From a virus, in IMG/VR virus record IMGVR_UViG_3300036770_008729, positions 217,115 to 281,114 of that record: DNA of 64,000 nt; one strand, 5' to 3'. Position numbers and translations under genes: made by a program. Shown piece by piece: positions 47,920 through 56,958 of the stretch. The notes beneath the pieces are model-generated. The model made no database searches, was not told the DNA's origin, and saw nothing but the letters and a program-made list of their open reading frames with translations. Every line of letters begins with the position of its first letter. Position 1 is the first letter of the stretch.

Positions 47920-48102
47920 ATGAAGCATTCAAGAGATAGAGAATATGTTATTGAATTATGGAGTAGGTGTGGAAAATATATGGGCGGTTCTACAATAGGT
48001 TATTACCATCTTCCTAAAGATTTTAACCAATCAAATGATTCTCTTACCTCACCAGTTTCACACCAATGGTTCCAATTATCTCTTAGTCCATCAGTTGGAT
48101 AG
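47920..48102 (+). CDS. Doubtful short ORF
   Basis: 60 residues (MKHSRDREYVIELWSRCGKY...) starting 2 bases after the previous stop but overlapping 100 bases of the better-supported minus-strand gene at 48003. Possibly a truncated gene. Confidence 0.25.
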   Translation: MKHSRDREYVIELWSRCGKYMGGSTIGYYHLPKDFNQSNDSLTSPVSHQWFQLSLSPSVG

Positions 48103-48377
48103 TTTAGGGCAGAACCATTATGTCTAGTTACATAAGACATAATTGATTCTGTATGTATGGAGAAATGCCTATATTCGTTTTCACCACAACCACAGGCGGT
48201 TGAACTACCGTTATTAAATTCCCAAGTAAGAGGTTTCAGATTGCAATTAGGACACTCTTTCCATTCAGATGGTCTATCCGGTATTTTATAGGCAGATATG
48301 GCTTTATGCCTACCTTGTAAAAGGTCGATTTTCATATCTCTGGTAAAGACAGAATTTCCATAGTTATCTACATTCAT
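48003..48377 (-). CDS. Zinc-ribbon-like phage protein
   Basis: 124 residues with ECPNCNLKPLTWEF...STACGCGENEYRHFS and RDNWNHWCETGE. The four-Cys set suggests zinc binding. Form seen in other phages; role unknown. Confidence 0.6.
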   Translation of the reverse strand: MNVDNYGNSVFTRDMKIDLLQGRHKAISAYKIPDRPSEWKECPNCNLKPLTWEFNNGSSTACGCGENEYRHFSIHTESIMSYVTRHNGSALNYPTDGLRDNWNHWCETGEVRESFDWLKSLGRW

Positions 48378-49055
48378 TTATAATTCGAATATATTTCCGT
48401 TACTACTTAACTTACCAAACTTGCCATCAGTCACAACAGTTCCATTACTAAAAATGGTATCAGCGATACTTAGTTTCATAGTTCCTGAATTTATGATATC
48501 CTCACAATTGTGAATGTGCCCAAATAAACAAAGTTTAGGATTTAGACTAATCATCTTCTTTTTTAGAGCAGAATCTCCACAAAATTCTAGTTCATTCTGA
48601 ACATTATAAGATAGGTCTAAAACACCTTTTGGTGGACCGTGACAAATAACTATGTCAGTTCCATCTGGAATTTTACTCCAAACTTCGTGAGTTTTTGCTC
48701 GATTTTTATTGAAAGCCCAACCAGTTCCAAAAGTGGGAGTGATTGGTGAACCCCAAATTTTTATACCTTCAATTTCAGTGAAATCATTCTCTAAATAGAT
48801 AATACCATTAGAAGCAAAATCTAATTTAGTGATTAGTTTCTTTTCGATAGAGGTATCGTGATTACCAGCAACAAATACTTTATATTTGATTGGCAGTTTA
48901 CTAAGCCAGTAGATAAAGTTTTCCATTTCAGCCTTATTAGAATAAGGTTCTTTTGGATTAGTTGCATCACCACTGTGAATAACTATATCTATATTTTCGG
49001 GTATAGTAAGTAGACCGTGAAAGGTGTGAGTATCGGATATGTGCCAGATTTTCAT
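48378..49055 (-). CDS. Calcineurin-like metallophosphoesterase
   Basis: 225 residues from MKIWHISDTHTFHG. All family motifs are seen: DTH, SGDATN, VAGNHD, CHGPPKG, GHIHN. Start placed at 49055 rather than 49103 because TTTG-N19-TATATTTG ends 5 bases before it. Could hydrolyse phosphoesters or cyclic nucleotides; substrate unknown. Confidence 0.85.
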   Translation of the reverse strand: MKIWHISDTHTFHGLLTIPENIDIVIHSGDATNPKEPYSNKAEMENFIYWLSKLPIKYKVFVAGNHDTSIEKKLITKLDFASNGIIYLENDFTEIEGIKIWGSPITPTFGTGWAFNKNRAKTHEVWSKIPDGTDIVICHGPPKGVLDLSYNVQNELEFCGDSALKKKMISLNPKLCLFGHIHNCEDIINSGTMKLSIADTIFSNGTVVTDGKFGKLSSNGNIFEL

Positions 49056-49090
49056 AATACAAATATAAGGAGTAATTTCGGTGAAACAAA

Positions 49091-49100
49091 TTAATATATA
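49091..49100 (+). promoter_or_regulatory. TTAATATATA motif
   Basis: 15 bases upstream of the ATG at 49116, in a divergent promoter region. Confidence 0.55.
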
Positions 49101-49115
49101 CAAAAAAATAAATTT

Positions 49116-49508
49116 ATGAGTGTTATGGAAAGATTAAAGAAACTTATTTTTGGAGAAACTCCTTATGTAAAAGTAGAAGATAAAAATAGATTCTACTACA
49201 TGCTTCAGCAAATGCAAGCAAACAGATGGAAAATAACAGGCATTGTTCTTTTTCTTTTCTTCTTTATAATCTTTGGAATTAATATGGCTGTTATGTTCAA
49301 TGTTGAGATTGCTGAAAATTGGAAAGAAATGTTGCTAATTTTATTAGGTGCTTTTGTTGGTAACTTAAATAAAGTAGTTGATTATTGGTTTAACTCAGAA
49401 GATAGAGATAAGATGTTAATTCAAAAGGTTGATGAAGAAGATGGAAATACTTTATCATCTGTTTTAGAATACTCTAAACCTAAAAAAGACGCTGAAGGCG
49501 AATCTTAA
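49116..49508 (+). CDS. Candidate holin (two-helix membrane protein)
   Basis: 130 residues with two transmembrane helices (ITGIVLFLFFFIIFGINMAV and EMLLILLGAFVGNLNKVVDYWF) and a charged C-terminal tail. The form fits phage holins that end in a VVxYWF-like helix. Confidence 0.5.
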   Translation: MSVMERLKKLIFGETPYVKVEDKNRFYYMLQQMQANRWKITGIVLFLFFFIIFGINMAVMFNVEIAENWKEMLLILLGAFVGNLNKVVDYWFNSEDRDKMLIQKVDEEDGNTLSSVLEYSKPKKDAEGES

Positions 49509-49510
49509 AT

Positions 49511-50422
49511 ATGAAGTATTTAAAGTCATTTAGAATATTTGAATCAGCTAGTAAAAGTGTTTTTTACAATGAGCTAATGGGTAAGTTATTACACCTTTAT
49601 GGTTCTATTCCAGTTCCTAAAGAAAAATCGTCCGTTGTTATAAGTAAGATTATTTATAATTCAATGGGTAAGTTATTTAAGTTAGGAGAGAATGTGGATA
49701 TTAACTTTTGTAAATTACATGATAGAATTAGATTCAGTGATTACTTTGATTCTTTATTAGAAGATAAAGATGTAAGAGGTCATAATTTTGAAGGATTGGT
49801 TTCTGGTCTATTTGGTGGTAAGTTATCTGCTAGAGGAGCTAAATGGGATGTTACGTTAGATGGTTTGAAATATAGTGTAAAGTTTGTGGATAATAAAGGA
49901 AAGGCACCTGAGATTGGTAGATTTAAATATCTTATTAAGGCAAATCCAGAGATAGATAATAAAGTGATGGATGCTGGTGGACTTACTAGAGTTTTTCAAT
50001 CATCTGACTCAGAACTTAAGCTAGATGTTTGGAATTTAATTTCAAAAGATATAGAAGGATGGATAATGGCTTATCCAGATAATATAGAAAATCCAAATAA
50101 TATAGTTATCAACAAGATAGATAAGGCTGAAATGTTTAACTTATTAAATAAGGCGTGTGTTGTGTCACCAAAAGGTGGTTATAGTGATTGGTATTCACTT
50201 GCTTTAAGTTCTACATATGTAAAGAAAGGGGTTTTTACAAGCAGTGTGGTTAAGATACCAAAGGTGACTTTAGATGAGTTACAAGAAGAGATGAAAGCAG
50301 TACAATCAGAAAAATGGGCTGAATCTGTATTTGGTGAGATGGGAAATAAGATAAGACCGGATGTATTGAGATATATCAGAGCTAATAAAGATATGGTGAT
50401 AAAAAGATTAAGTCAGATTTAA
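49511..50422 (+). CDS. Leader-tagged protein with nuclease-like fold
   Basis: 303 residues: leader MKYLKSFRIFES. Residues 90-126 (GHNFEGLVSGLFGG...AKWDVTLDGLKYSVKFV) fit a PD-(D/E)xK nuclease core with Glu94, Asp113 and Lys124. A packaged nuclease would fit co-injection. Not proven. Confidence 0.55.
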   Translation: MKYLKSFRIFESASKSVFYNELMGKLLHLYGSIPVPKEKSSVVISKIIYNSMGKLFKLGENVDINFCKLHDRIRFSDYFDSLLEDKDVRGHNFEGLVSGLFGGKLSARGAKWDVTLDGLKYSVKFVDNKGKAPEIGRFKYLIKANPEIDNKVMDAGGLTRVFQSSDSELKLDVWNLISKDIEGWIMAYPDNIENPNNIVINKIDKAEMFNLLNKACVVSPKGGYSDWYSLALSSTYVKKGVFTSSVVKIPKVTLDELQEEMKAVQSEKWAESVFGEMGNKIRPDVLRYIRANKDMVIKRLSQI

Positions 50423-50525
50423 TTTGTAAATCTGTATACATTTTGTAGAAAATTATATTTACCTGATTAAAAGTAAAACTTGATACCTACCAACAATATA
50501 TAAATTAAAACTAATCCTATTTAAC

Positions 50526-50837
50526 ATGAAAAAACTAATCTTAACAGCATCACTGATTGTTTCAGTATTTACTATTGCAACCAGCCAATCAACCATCGAT
50601 GACCAATATTCTTGTGTCAATCAACATTATTCAAACTTAACTAACTGTTTTCAAGTAAATGATGTCACTGGGACATATACTGGATCTGGATCAATTCTTT
50701 ATTTTCAACCATCAGCGGGTATAAGATTTGAACAATTTAATCCCTGTGTTGACACTTATAATAAAGACAGAGTTAGTTGTCCGACTTCACCACTCTTAGT
50801 TGTTGGCCAATCAAGGAAAAAGAAAACGATATTGTAA
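50526..50837 (+). CDS. Small secreted cysteine-containing protein
   Basis: 103 residues; signal peptide ending IATSQ, then CVNQHYSNLTNC and CVDTYNKDRVSC, likely disulphides. Confidence 0.55.
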   Translation: MKKLILTASLIVSVFTIATSQSTIDDQYSCVNQHYSNLTNCFQVNDVTGTYTGSGSILYFQPSAGIRFEQFNPCVDTYNKDRVSCPTSPLLVVGQSRKKKTIL

Positions 50838-50838
50838 T

Positions 50839-52059
50839 TTATCTTGTTATCTCTTCCCAATCAATAGATCCCCAAACTTGATTTCCACCTCCACCAGCCA
50901 CTTCAGCCGCGATACAAAGTGTAAATTCGGTCGCAACGCTTGTAAAGGTGTTTCTTTTTAATTGATATTGAAATAGTTTGTTTCTGTCTAAAGTCGATGT
51001 AATTGAACCCTGATTTGTATTACTAAAAAATCCTTGACTAATCACTCTACCACTTGAAAATGTATCACCAACTAAATTGTATTCCACAATTGAATCTGTG
51101 TAATTACTCCAAGTGCCTCCTGTTGTTGTTCCACCCTCTACTAACCTCCATGAATAATTACCAGAATCTTGAGCCAGACACGAAATTCCAGTTGGAATAG
51201 CAATACCATCTAAACTATTAGATTTTAGTCTTATTGACACAACTGGATAATATGTACCGGAAACACTCAGTGTGTAAGGTGATAACAATGACGTAGTAGC
51301 ATTTCTTGATTCACCTTTTATTTCGTATCCACCTTCTGAAATCACACTTGAGCAAATTTGCTTAAGTGTACTGGAACCAGAAGTATTTGATGTATTTGTT
51401 ATTTCATAACGCAATGGTAAACAAGCAGTAGTTGTGTATGTTGAATCAATTAAATTAGCATGATGGAATTTATGACAAGTGTAAAATTCACCATCTATTA
51501 CAAAACCACACCTTACTGTTCCAACGCCTAGCCATTCTATGTCCATCCAAAAAATTTGAGCCTTTGTTAGATCCAAGCTTTTACCGGATAATCCACTACC
51601 ATCAAATTTATCTATATTCCAAGATGATTTCTCTACTTCTGTATTTATAATAGCACCAGAAACTTTACTTCTTTTTACTAAATTAATTGTGTTGTCTTTT
51701 TGCTCGAGATAAATGCCATTTTCCAATCCAAAATAACCACATCTTTGTCTTAACCCCGATTGAGTTGCGCCAAAAACAAAAGTGTTTAACACTAACAAAC
51801 TTTTACCTGGTTGGTATGCGAATGTTTTATCAGTTTCTCTTATAACTTCCGATCCACTTATATTATCAACTTGCAATCTTATCAATCCCTGATTGGAATC
51901 AAAGGAAAATGTTCCTCCTCCAGAAATTTTTGTATTCCAATAACCATTATCCCTAAATCTATGACTTGAATCAAACAATGTGAAAGGTTCGGATACTCTT
52001 GTTCTACCGAAGGCGTCTGAATTTTTTGGAATTACTGTATTACTAAATAGGTATGACAT
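50839..52059 (-). CDS. Large virion structural protein
   Basis: 406 residues. DAFGRTRVSEPFTLFDSSHR and GYWNTKISGGGTFSFDSNQG recall structural proteins of marine myoviruses; beta-rich throughout. Confidence 0.65.
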   Translation of the reverse strand: MSYLFSNTVIPKNSDAFGRTRVSEPFTLFDSSHRFRDNGYWNTKISGGGTFSFDSNQGLIRLQVDNISGSEVIRETDKTFAYQPGKSLLVLNTFVFGATQSGLRQRCGYFGLENGIYLEQKDNTINLVKRSKVSGAIINTEVEKSSWNIDKFDGSGLSGKSLDLTKAQIFWMDIEWLGVGTVRCGFVIDGEFYTCHKFHHANLIDSTYTTTACLPLRYEITNTSNTSGSSTLKQICSSVISEGGYEIKGESRNATTSLLSPYTLSVSGTYYPVVSIRLKSNSLDGIAIPTGISCLAQDSGNYSWRLVEGGTTTGGTWSNYTDSIVEYNLVGDTFSSGRVISQGFFSNTNQGSITSTLDRNKLFQYQLKRNTFTSVATEFTLCIAAEVAGGGGNQVWGSIDWEEITR

Positions 52060-52075
52060 AGTTTATTTATTATTT

Positions 52076-52759
52076 TTATATTATCCACCAAGTATTTACT
52101 CTCCACATCAAAGTAATTGAACCATTATCTAAAGCTATTATTGCTTGATTTGATTGGTCAATTTTAGATGCATTAACCGTTATCGGAAAAGTTGCAGCAT
52201 TTCCTGATTCATCTTTTATAATAACTACTTTACCATCAGATGTATAATCCGGTATCGTAATTGTAGCAGATGTTGATGAGTGAGATATTCCGAAATATTG
52301 TGTTGGTGTATTATCAATGACTATACTATATGAGGCTGATGTTACACCAATCGCGGTGTGAAATCCTGAGCTACCGGTTGGACCAATAGGGCCTTGAGGT
52401 CCCGTTGAACCAGTTATACCAGCAATCATCAATGTCCAATGTACTAAATCTAAATCAGGACTTGAATATGTTGGTCCGGGAGTTAGTGAGTCAATACATA
52501 GATAGGTATTTCCATTATAAGACACAATATCATAAAAAGAATATAACATCATATCATCCCAAGAACCAGCCCAATATAAAGAAGTTCCATTTGCACCGGT
52601 TGCTCCTGTTGGACCAACTGGTCCGACTGAATAGGTACCTGGTCCTAAATCGAGTAGTGTTCCAAATCCGTCATAGTATGTATTTGGTGTTCCTAAAACG
52701 ACTTGAACTATTCTACCATATGTTGAAGATACGGTTGCTCCGGTAAGATTATAACTCAT
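52076..52759 (-). CDS. Tail fibre protein with collagen-like stretches
   Basis: 227 residues from MSYNLTGATVSS. GPVGPTGATGANG and GITGSTGPQGPIGPTGSSG are Gly-X-Y repeats around a small domain (LYWAGSWDDMMLYSFYDIVS). Start at 52759 chosen because a TTTATATATA motif lies 5 bases upstream. Confidence 0.7.
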   Translation of the reverse strand: MSYNLTGATVSSTYGRIVQVVLGTPNTYYDGFGTLLDLGPGTYSVGPVGPTGATGANGTSLYWAGSWDDMMLYSFYDIVSYNGNTYLCIDSLTPGPTYSSPDLDLVHWTLMIAGITGSTGPQGPIGPTGSSGFHTAIGVTSASYSIVIDNTPTQYFGISHSSTSATITIPDYTSDGKVVIIKDESGNAATFPITVNASKIDQSNQAIIALDNGSITLMWRVNTWWII

Positions 52760-52790
52760 GATTGTATATATAAAGTTTAAGACGGTCAAA

Positions 52791-52800
52791 TTAATATATA
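52791..52800 (+). promoter_or_regulatory. TTAATATATA motif, 4 bases from ATG
   Basis: ATG at 52805. Confidence 0.6.
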
Positions 52801-52804
52801 ACTT

Positions 52805-53209
52805 ATGTCTCAATTTTATTCTACACTTTTAGGAACATTAATAGATTGGACCGATTCTGAAATTGCTATCGGTAAAAAATTTCTTGATTGGAACGAAGTT
52901 TCTATAAACTGGGAAGAGGTAGACTTGCACTGGGAAGATGTTTTTATACTGTTACAAAGAAGAGGAGGTTCTGGTGGTCAAGGTAGAGGTGATCTGCAAA
53001 AAGAGTTAGAAAAACTTTATCAAGAAGGTAATCCTTGGAAAAAACTATCTGAGATTAATCCAGAAAAAGGCGAAAGGTTAATTAAAGTTATTTGCAAAAT
53101 GAAAGGAATTGAATACTCAACTATTTTAGAAAAAAAGGATGGTGTTAGAGTTTTAATTAATGATTTTGTCAGAAAAGAAAATAAAGTGAGCGTAAAAGTA
53201 AAATTTTAA
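52805..53209 (+). CDS. Unknown 134-residue protein
   Basis: Trp-rich N-terminus (DWNEVSINWEEVDLHWEDV), Gly-Arg linker, then a helical domain. No family. Confidence 0.6.
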   Translation: MSQFYSTLLGTLIDWTDSEIAIGKKFLDWNEVSINWEEVDLHWEDVFILLQRRGGSGGQGRGDLQKELEKLYQEGNPWKKLSEINPEKGERLIKVICKMKGIEYSTILEKKDGVRVLINDFVRKENKVSVKVKF

Positions 53210-53212
53210 TTT

Positions 53213-53222
53213 TTAATATATA
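53213..53222 (+). promoter_or_regulatory. TTAATATATA motif, 4 bases from ATG
   Basis: ATG at 53227. Confidence 0.6.
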
Positions 53223-53226
53223 TCTT

Positions 53227-53808
53227 ATGAAAAAAGACATTCTTACATTTAATGATTTCTTAAGTGATAAACCAACAATCAATTCACACATTGATGATTT
53301 ACAAGATATTACTGAAAACATTGAAGAAATTTTAGAAGAAGAAACAACTGAAGAGGAATTTAATTTATCCATTGATAAGTTAAATCTATTGAAAGAAGAA
53401 TTTGAATTAACTGACGATGAAATTAATAAAATCTCAAGTAATACAAAGAAATCAGAGGATGATGATTTTTACAAATTATGGAGGGACATCAATGAAAAGT
53501 TTGAATGTGATATCTTTATCGAAGGTGCTAGACATGAAGAAACAGAGGTTAGATTAGTAATTGAATCAGAAGATTGGAATTTAATATTCAGAGGATATAT
53601 ACAGGACGGTAAATGTCATATACCAATTAAGAAACTTGAAATATTAGAAGAGAATCTAATCGGTGATATAAAATTAGAGGTTATAGCAGAAGGTAGTGTA
53701 TTTATTCCGTGGAGTGGAAAGTTTGTTGTTAAGTCGTCAAAAAATATAAAAACTCTAAATGAGGGATTGAGACCTAAGATTGGAGTTGAAGTAGGTAAAG
53801 TAAAATGA
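53227..53808 (+). CDS. Acidic protein with divergent leader
   Basis: 193 residues. MKKDILTFNDFLSDKPTINS may be a divergent leader; a very acidic helix follows (ENIEEILEEETTEEEF), then a beta domain. Possibly scaffold-like. Confidence 0.55.
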   Translation: MKKDILTFNDFLSDKPTINSHIDDLQDITENIEEILEEETTEEEFNLSIDKLNLLKEEFELTDDEINKISSNTKKSEDDDFYKLWRDINEKFECDIFIEGARHEETEVRLVIESEDWNLIFRGYIQDGKCHIPIKKLEILEENLIGDIKLEVIAEGSVFIPWSGKFVVKSSKNIKTLNEGLRPKIGVEVGKVK

Positions 53809-53831
53809 ATCAAATGATTCAATCATATTGA

Positions 53832-54182
53832 TCATAAAATGTTATCTAATTTTTCATCACGCCATTTCGCTATAAGCTCAGGTATCATTTCAAAATCAAC
53901 CCCAAAACTCATTTCTTCTATATCTAACTTTTTAAAGTATTTTAATTTAGAGGCTAAAAAGTCTAATTCAATGCAAACATTGCTTATCACATTTGCACCA
54001 TAGATTTTACTTTTAAGTAGATGTTCAATTTTATTTAAATCTTTTTTATCAGATAAAGTGATTATTGATTCTACTTGACCATGTAAATCTTCTCTGATAC
54101 ATTTTTTTGCCTTTTCAATTAATTCTAATCTTTCCCACCAATCAGGTGAAGGTAAGTCACTGTAGTTGCACCAATCTTCCAT
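53832..54182 (-). CDS. Unknown protein with shared C-terminal tail
   Basis: 116 residues ending LIAKWRDEKLDNIL, a clear tail at an isolated locus. Confidence 0.6.
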   Translation of the reverse strand: MEDWCNYSDLPSPDWWERLELIEKAKKCIREDLHGQVESIITLSDKKDLNKIEHLLKSKIYGANVISNVCIELDFLASKLKYFKKLDIEEMSFGVDFEMIPELIAKWRDEKLDNIL

Positions 54183-54206
54183 TTTACAAAAATAGTTATT
54201 ATAATT

Positions 54207-54216
54207 TATATATATA
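54207..54216 (+). promoter_or_regulatory. TATATATATA motif, 4 bases from ATG
   Basis: Degenerate version of TTAATATATA; supports the start at 54221. Confidence 0.45.
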
Positions 54217-54220
54217 CATT

Positions 54221-54718
54221 ATGAGGTATATAAAAAGTTTTCATATTTTTGAAAATAAAAATAGTCCAGAAGTAGTATCTTACCTACAAGAGATATTGGA
54301 TAGTGCAAAGTTAGATGGATTCAAAGTTAATTTTAGCATTAACGATCCTAATTTGTTTCTTAGAGGATTTGCCAGAGTCGTTGGTGCTGGAAAAATACCA
54401 GACATCAATATTAATTTAGAAAAAAATCCAGTAGTTGGATATAATGAAATAGGTCCTTATATTGATCATGTCTTTAGTTATCTCATTGAACAAAAATATA
54501 CAATATATGATTTTTCTGTTTCTACAGTTCATCAAGGAGTTACAGATAATAGAATACCATATAAGTATCCAAGTCATTTAGTATTTGTAAAAGAGGGAGT
54601 TGTTAAAATACCTAATTCTACAGATAAAACATTTGATTGGGTTTATGAATATTTCAACACACCTAAAATGGAAGACGCTTTAGTGAAATCGGTATCAATT
54701 TCATTTGTAAAATCCTAA
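54221..54718 (+). CDS. Leader-tagged protein (MRYIKSFHIFEN)
   Basis: 165 residues. Start placed at MRYIKSF, not 54107, because the leader and promoter motif fix it. Body unrecognised. Confidence 0.65.
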   Translation: MRYIKSFHIFENKNSPEVVSYLQEILDSAKLDGFKVNFSINDPNLFLRGFARVVGAGKIPDININLEKNPVVGYNEIGPYIDHVFSYLIEQKYTIYDFSVSTVHQGVTDNRIPYKYPSHLVFVKEGVVKIPNSTDKTFDWVYEYFNTPKMEDALVKSVSISFVKS

Positions 54719-55243
54719 ACTAAATGCTTCTATCTGTAATTTATTTTGGTCAATAGGATCTCTACCTGTCATATGATAATTGGCTTGTTCTTTATCATTT
54801 AAAAATTGTCTAATACTCTGAAAATCTTTGAAATATAAAAATCCACCATATCCACCCCGACGATTGAAAATTTTGATTTTTGAATAGATATAGTTTGGAA
54901 CTAAACCATAAGCCGAATTTAAATAAGAGGAAAAATAATTATAATAAGTATCTAATTCATCAATATTGAATAACTCGATTTGACCGGATTTAGCTTCAAG
55001 ATTAACCGTAAAAGAATTATTATTGAATGGTTGTAAAACATATTTATTCAATTCAGATGAATTGATATAAAATTGACCTGTTTCTCTTTCTTTCTTATCA
55101 AAATCTATAATAAGAGATGATGATAGACTTAAAGTAACATTGAAATTTAGTTGTTTAAAGTCAATTAATCGGTCTTCAACTTCTTCTAAATCAATTTCAT
55201 CTTTAAGTGATTCAAAAATTCTAAAGGTCTTAATCCATTTCAT
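54701..55243 (-). CDS. Leader-tagged protein (MKWIKTFRIFES)
   Basis: 180 residues; start at MKWIKTF (55243). Shares the divergent promoter with 55269. Confidence 0.65.
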   Translation of the reverse strand: MKWIKTFRIFESLKDEIDLEEVEDRLIDFKQLNFNVTLSLSSSLIIDFDKKERETGQFYINSSELNKYVLQPFNNNSFTVNLEAKSGQIELFNIDELDTYYNYFSSYLNSAYGLVPNYIYSKIKIFNRRGGYGGFLYFKDFQSIRQFLNDKEQANYHMTGRDPIDQNKLQIEAFSLGFYK

Positions 55244-55248
55244 ATTGT

Positions 55249-55264
55249 TATATATTAATATATA
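55249..55264. promoter_or_regulatory. Overlapping divergent TTAATATATA motifs
   Basis: TATATATTAATATATA holds a minus-strand motif (55249-55258, 5 bases from the ATG at 55243) and a plus-strand motif (55255-55264, 4 bases from the ATG at 55269). Confidence 0.6.
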
Positions 55265-55268
55265 AATC

Positions 55269-55808
55269 ATGAAATTTATTTCATCTTATAACTTATTTAA
55301 AATTAATGAGTCTTCACAAGAAGAAGCATGGGAATTAGTTGGCCAATCGCACCCAGTAATTAGCTTTACTGTAAATTCATTAGGTTATAGTTTTGATGAA
55401 GAATCGGTTATTAGATTGAGTGCTATTATAAATGGTCTCCCAGAGTATTTAGCAAATTACTATCATATTAAGGACTTCGAAAATTTAGAAAATAAAGATA
55501 GTGATATTGGTCTTTTACAAAAAATGAAAGAAATATCTACTCTACCAAATGCTAGAAATCTTTACAGAAAACTAATGCTACAAAGAGATTTGATGGATGT
55601 TGATAATGAAGGTAGACCGAGAAAAAGAAGTTATAATGTGGTAGAAAATTTTGATAGAATTTTATCGAGTCAATATGAACCACCGGTAATATTTTATGAT
55701 GGAGAAAAGTATTATGTAGTAGGAGGTAGAACTAGACTTTTTGCATCGGTTGCTGCTAATGTTCCAATTAGAGTAAAGATTTTAACTAAAGAAGACTTAG
55801 TAGTATAG
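55269..55808 (+). CDS. Leader-tagged ParB-like domain protein
   Basis: 179 residues: leader-like MKFISSYNLFKINES, a helical middle, and a C-terminal YYVVGGRTRLFASVAANVPI, which fits the ParB/Srx-type nuclease-fold motif (GGRTR). CTP-binding or nuclease role not testable here. Confidence 0.55.
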   Translation: MKFISSYNLFKINESSQEEAWELVGQSHPVISFTVNSLGYSFDEESVIRLSAIINGLPEYLANYYHIKDFENLENKDSDIGLLQKMKEISTLPNARNLYRKLMLQRDLMDVDNEGRPRKRSYNVVENFDRILSSQYEPPVIFYDGEKYYVVGGRTRLFASVAANVPIRVKILTKEDLVV

Positions 55809-55919
55809 TAAATAATTTAATACTTAAGTATTTTGTCTAATTTTTTATCTCTTAGTTCATCAGAAGATAAAGAAAAAATTACAGATTAGTTGTTAATAAA
55901 TTTTATCAATTTGGTGATA

Positions 55920-56540
55920 TTATGCTATTGAATCAAAACGTTTTATAGAAAATGGCCCTACTTGTTTTTTGATTGATGGATCATTTTTACCTAATCTTTT
56001 TCCTCTTTTTTCTCTCAGTCTCAAAAACCTTTCTTTCTGAGTTCCACGAATTTCAGAATCGCCAAGATTTAAAGCACCAACAGCTTTATCATCGGCGAGT
56101 TTGAATTCAGAGTCTGTTGTTTCTTGTTTCTCAATTTCTTCTGTTGGATTTACTGGTGTTGGTTCAACTTCAACTGGTTTTTTTATTTCACCTAAGATTT
56201 CACCTACAAGTTTTTCAAAAGTATCAACAACTGATTTATATTTTCTACCATCAGTTCCACTAAGCCAAATACCTCTATTTGTTTGTGAAATAATTTTAGT
56301 GATGAAGTTTTTCCAAAGACCTACTTCTCTTTTAGCTCTTGATAAATCATTATACTTACATTCTCTTTCTAACTTATCAAGTCTCATTTGAATTTCTTTA
56401 GCTTCTTGTTTATATCTCTGAGGAACCATAGATTCGTAAGCCATTAATAAAACTCGTTTGGTCTTATTGATATGATTAGTCAATTCTCTAGTGTCTATTT
56501 GATTAGAGGTTGATTCGTTGAATGTCATTAAGTATTTCAT
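55920..56540 (-). CDS. Leader-tagged protein (MKYLMTFNES)
   Basis: 206 residues: leader, helical domain, Pro-rich acidic linker (EVEPTPVNPTEE), basic C-terminus (RLREKRGKRLGKND). Confidence 0.6.
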   Translation of the reverse strand: MKYLMTFNESTSNQIDTRELTNHINKTKRVLLMAYESMVPQRYKQEAKEIQMRLDKLERECKYNDLSRAKREVGLWKNFITKIISQTNRGIWLSGTDGRKYKSVVDTFEKLVGEILGEIKKPVEVEPTPVNPTEEIEKQETTDSEFKLADDKAVGALNLGDSEIRGTQKERFLRLREKRGKRLGKNDPSIKKQVGPFSIKRFDSIA

Positions 56541-56638
56541 ACTTTGATTATTATTTTATAGTTTATATATAAATAAATCTTACAAAAAAGATCTCAAAGT
56601 GTTAAGGATTTAGATAAGGCAGTGTGATCCAAAATAAA

Positions 56639-56785
56639 TTATTTTATATTTGGATTTTGACATTTAAGTTGACCAGTATTTTCGTAATGGTTAAGTCGTT
56701 GTTGTAATTGATATACTTGGTAAGATTGGTAGGCAATAAAGATTCCTAATAAGATGTTGATTATTAATTTAATGGTTTTTTGCAT
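56639..56785 (-). CDS. 48-residue membrane peptide
   Basis: MQKTIKLIINILLGIFIAYQ, then a polar tail; TATATTTG upstream. Confidence 0.45.
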   Translation of the reverse strand: MQKTIKLIINILLGIFIAYQSYQVYQLQQRLNHYENTGQLKCQNPNIK

Positions 56786-56836
56786 TTTTAAATTTTAATT
56801 ACAAATATACAAAATATTTTTCAATTTTTTTAGAAT

Positions 56837-56941
56837 TTAGTCATTGTTGGATCGTTTAGTAAAAAAGTTCCTAATTCTTACTGGTGTTAAGTTTGAAGAT
56901 CCTATGAAAATTGGTGTTGTATTTCCTGTTGTTGCTGACAT
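56837..56941 (-). CDS. 34-residue structural-type peptide
   Basis: MSATTGNTTPIFIGSSNLTP, then VRIRNFFTK. The start resembles N-terminal modules of phage structural proteins; downstream of the fibre gene at 56959. Confidence 0.4.
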   Translation of the reverse strand: MSATTGNTTPIFIGSSNLTPVRIRNFFTKRSNND

Positions 56942-56958
56942 ATGTTATTTGTTATTTT

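Noticed and set aside
49056-49103. Upstream start of the phosphoesterase
   Set aside because: The extra 16 residues overlap the promoter, and MKIWHISDTH is the normal family start.
54107-54220. Upstream extension of the leader-tagged gene at 54221
   Set aside because: The extension lies opposite the gene at 53832, and the leader motif plus promoter spacing fix the start at 54221.
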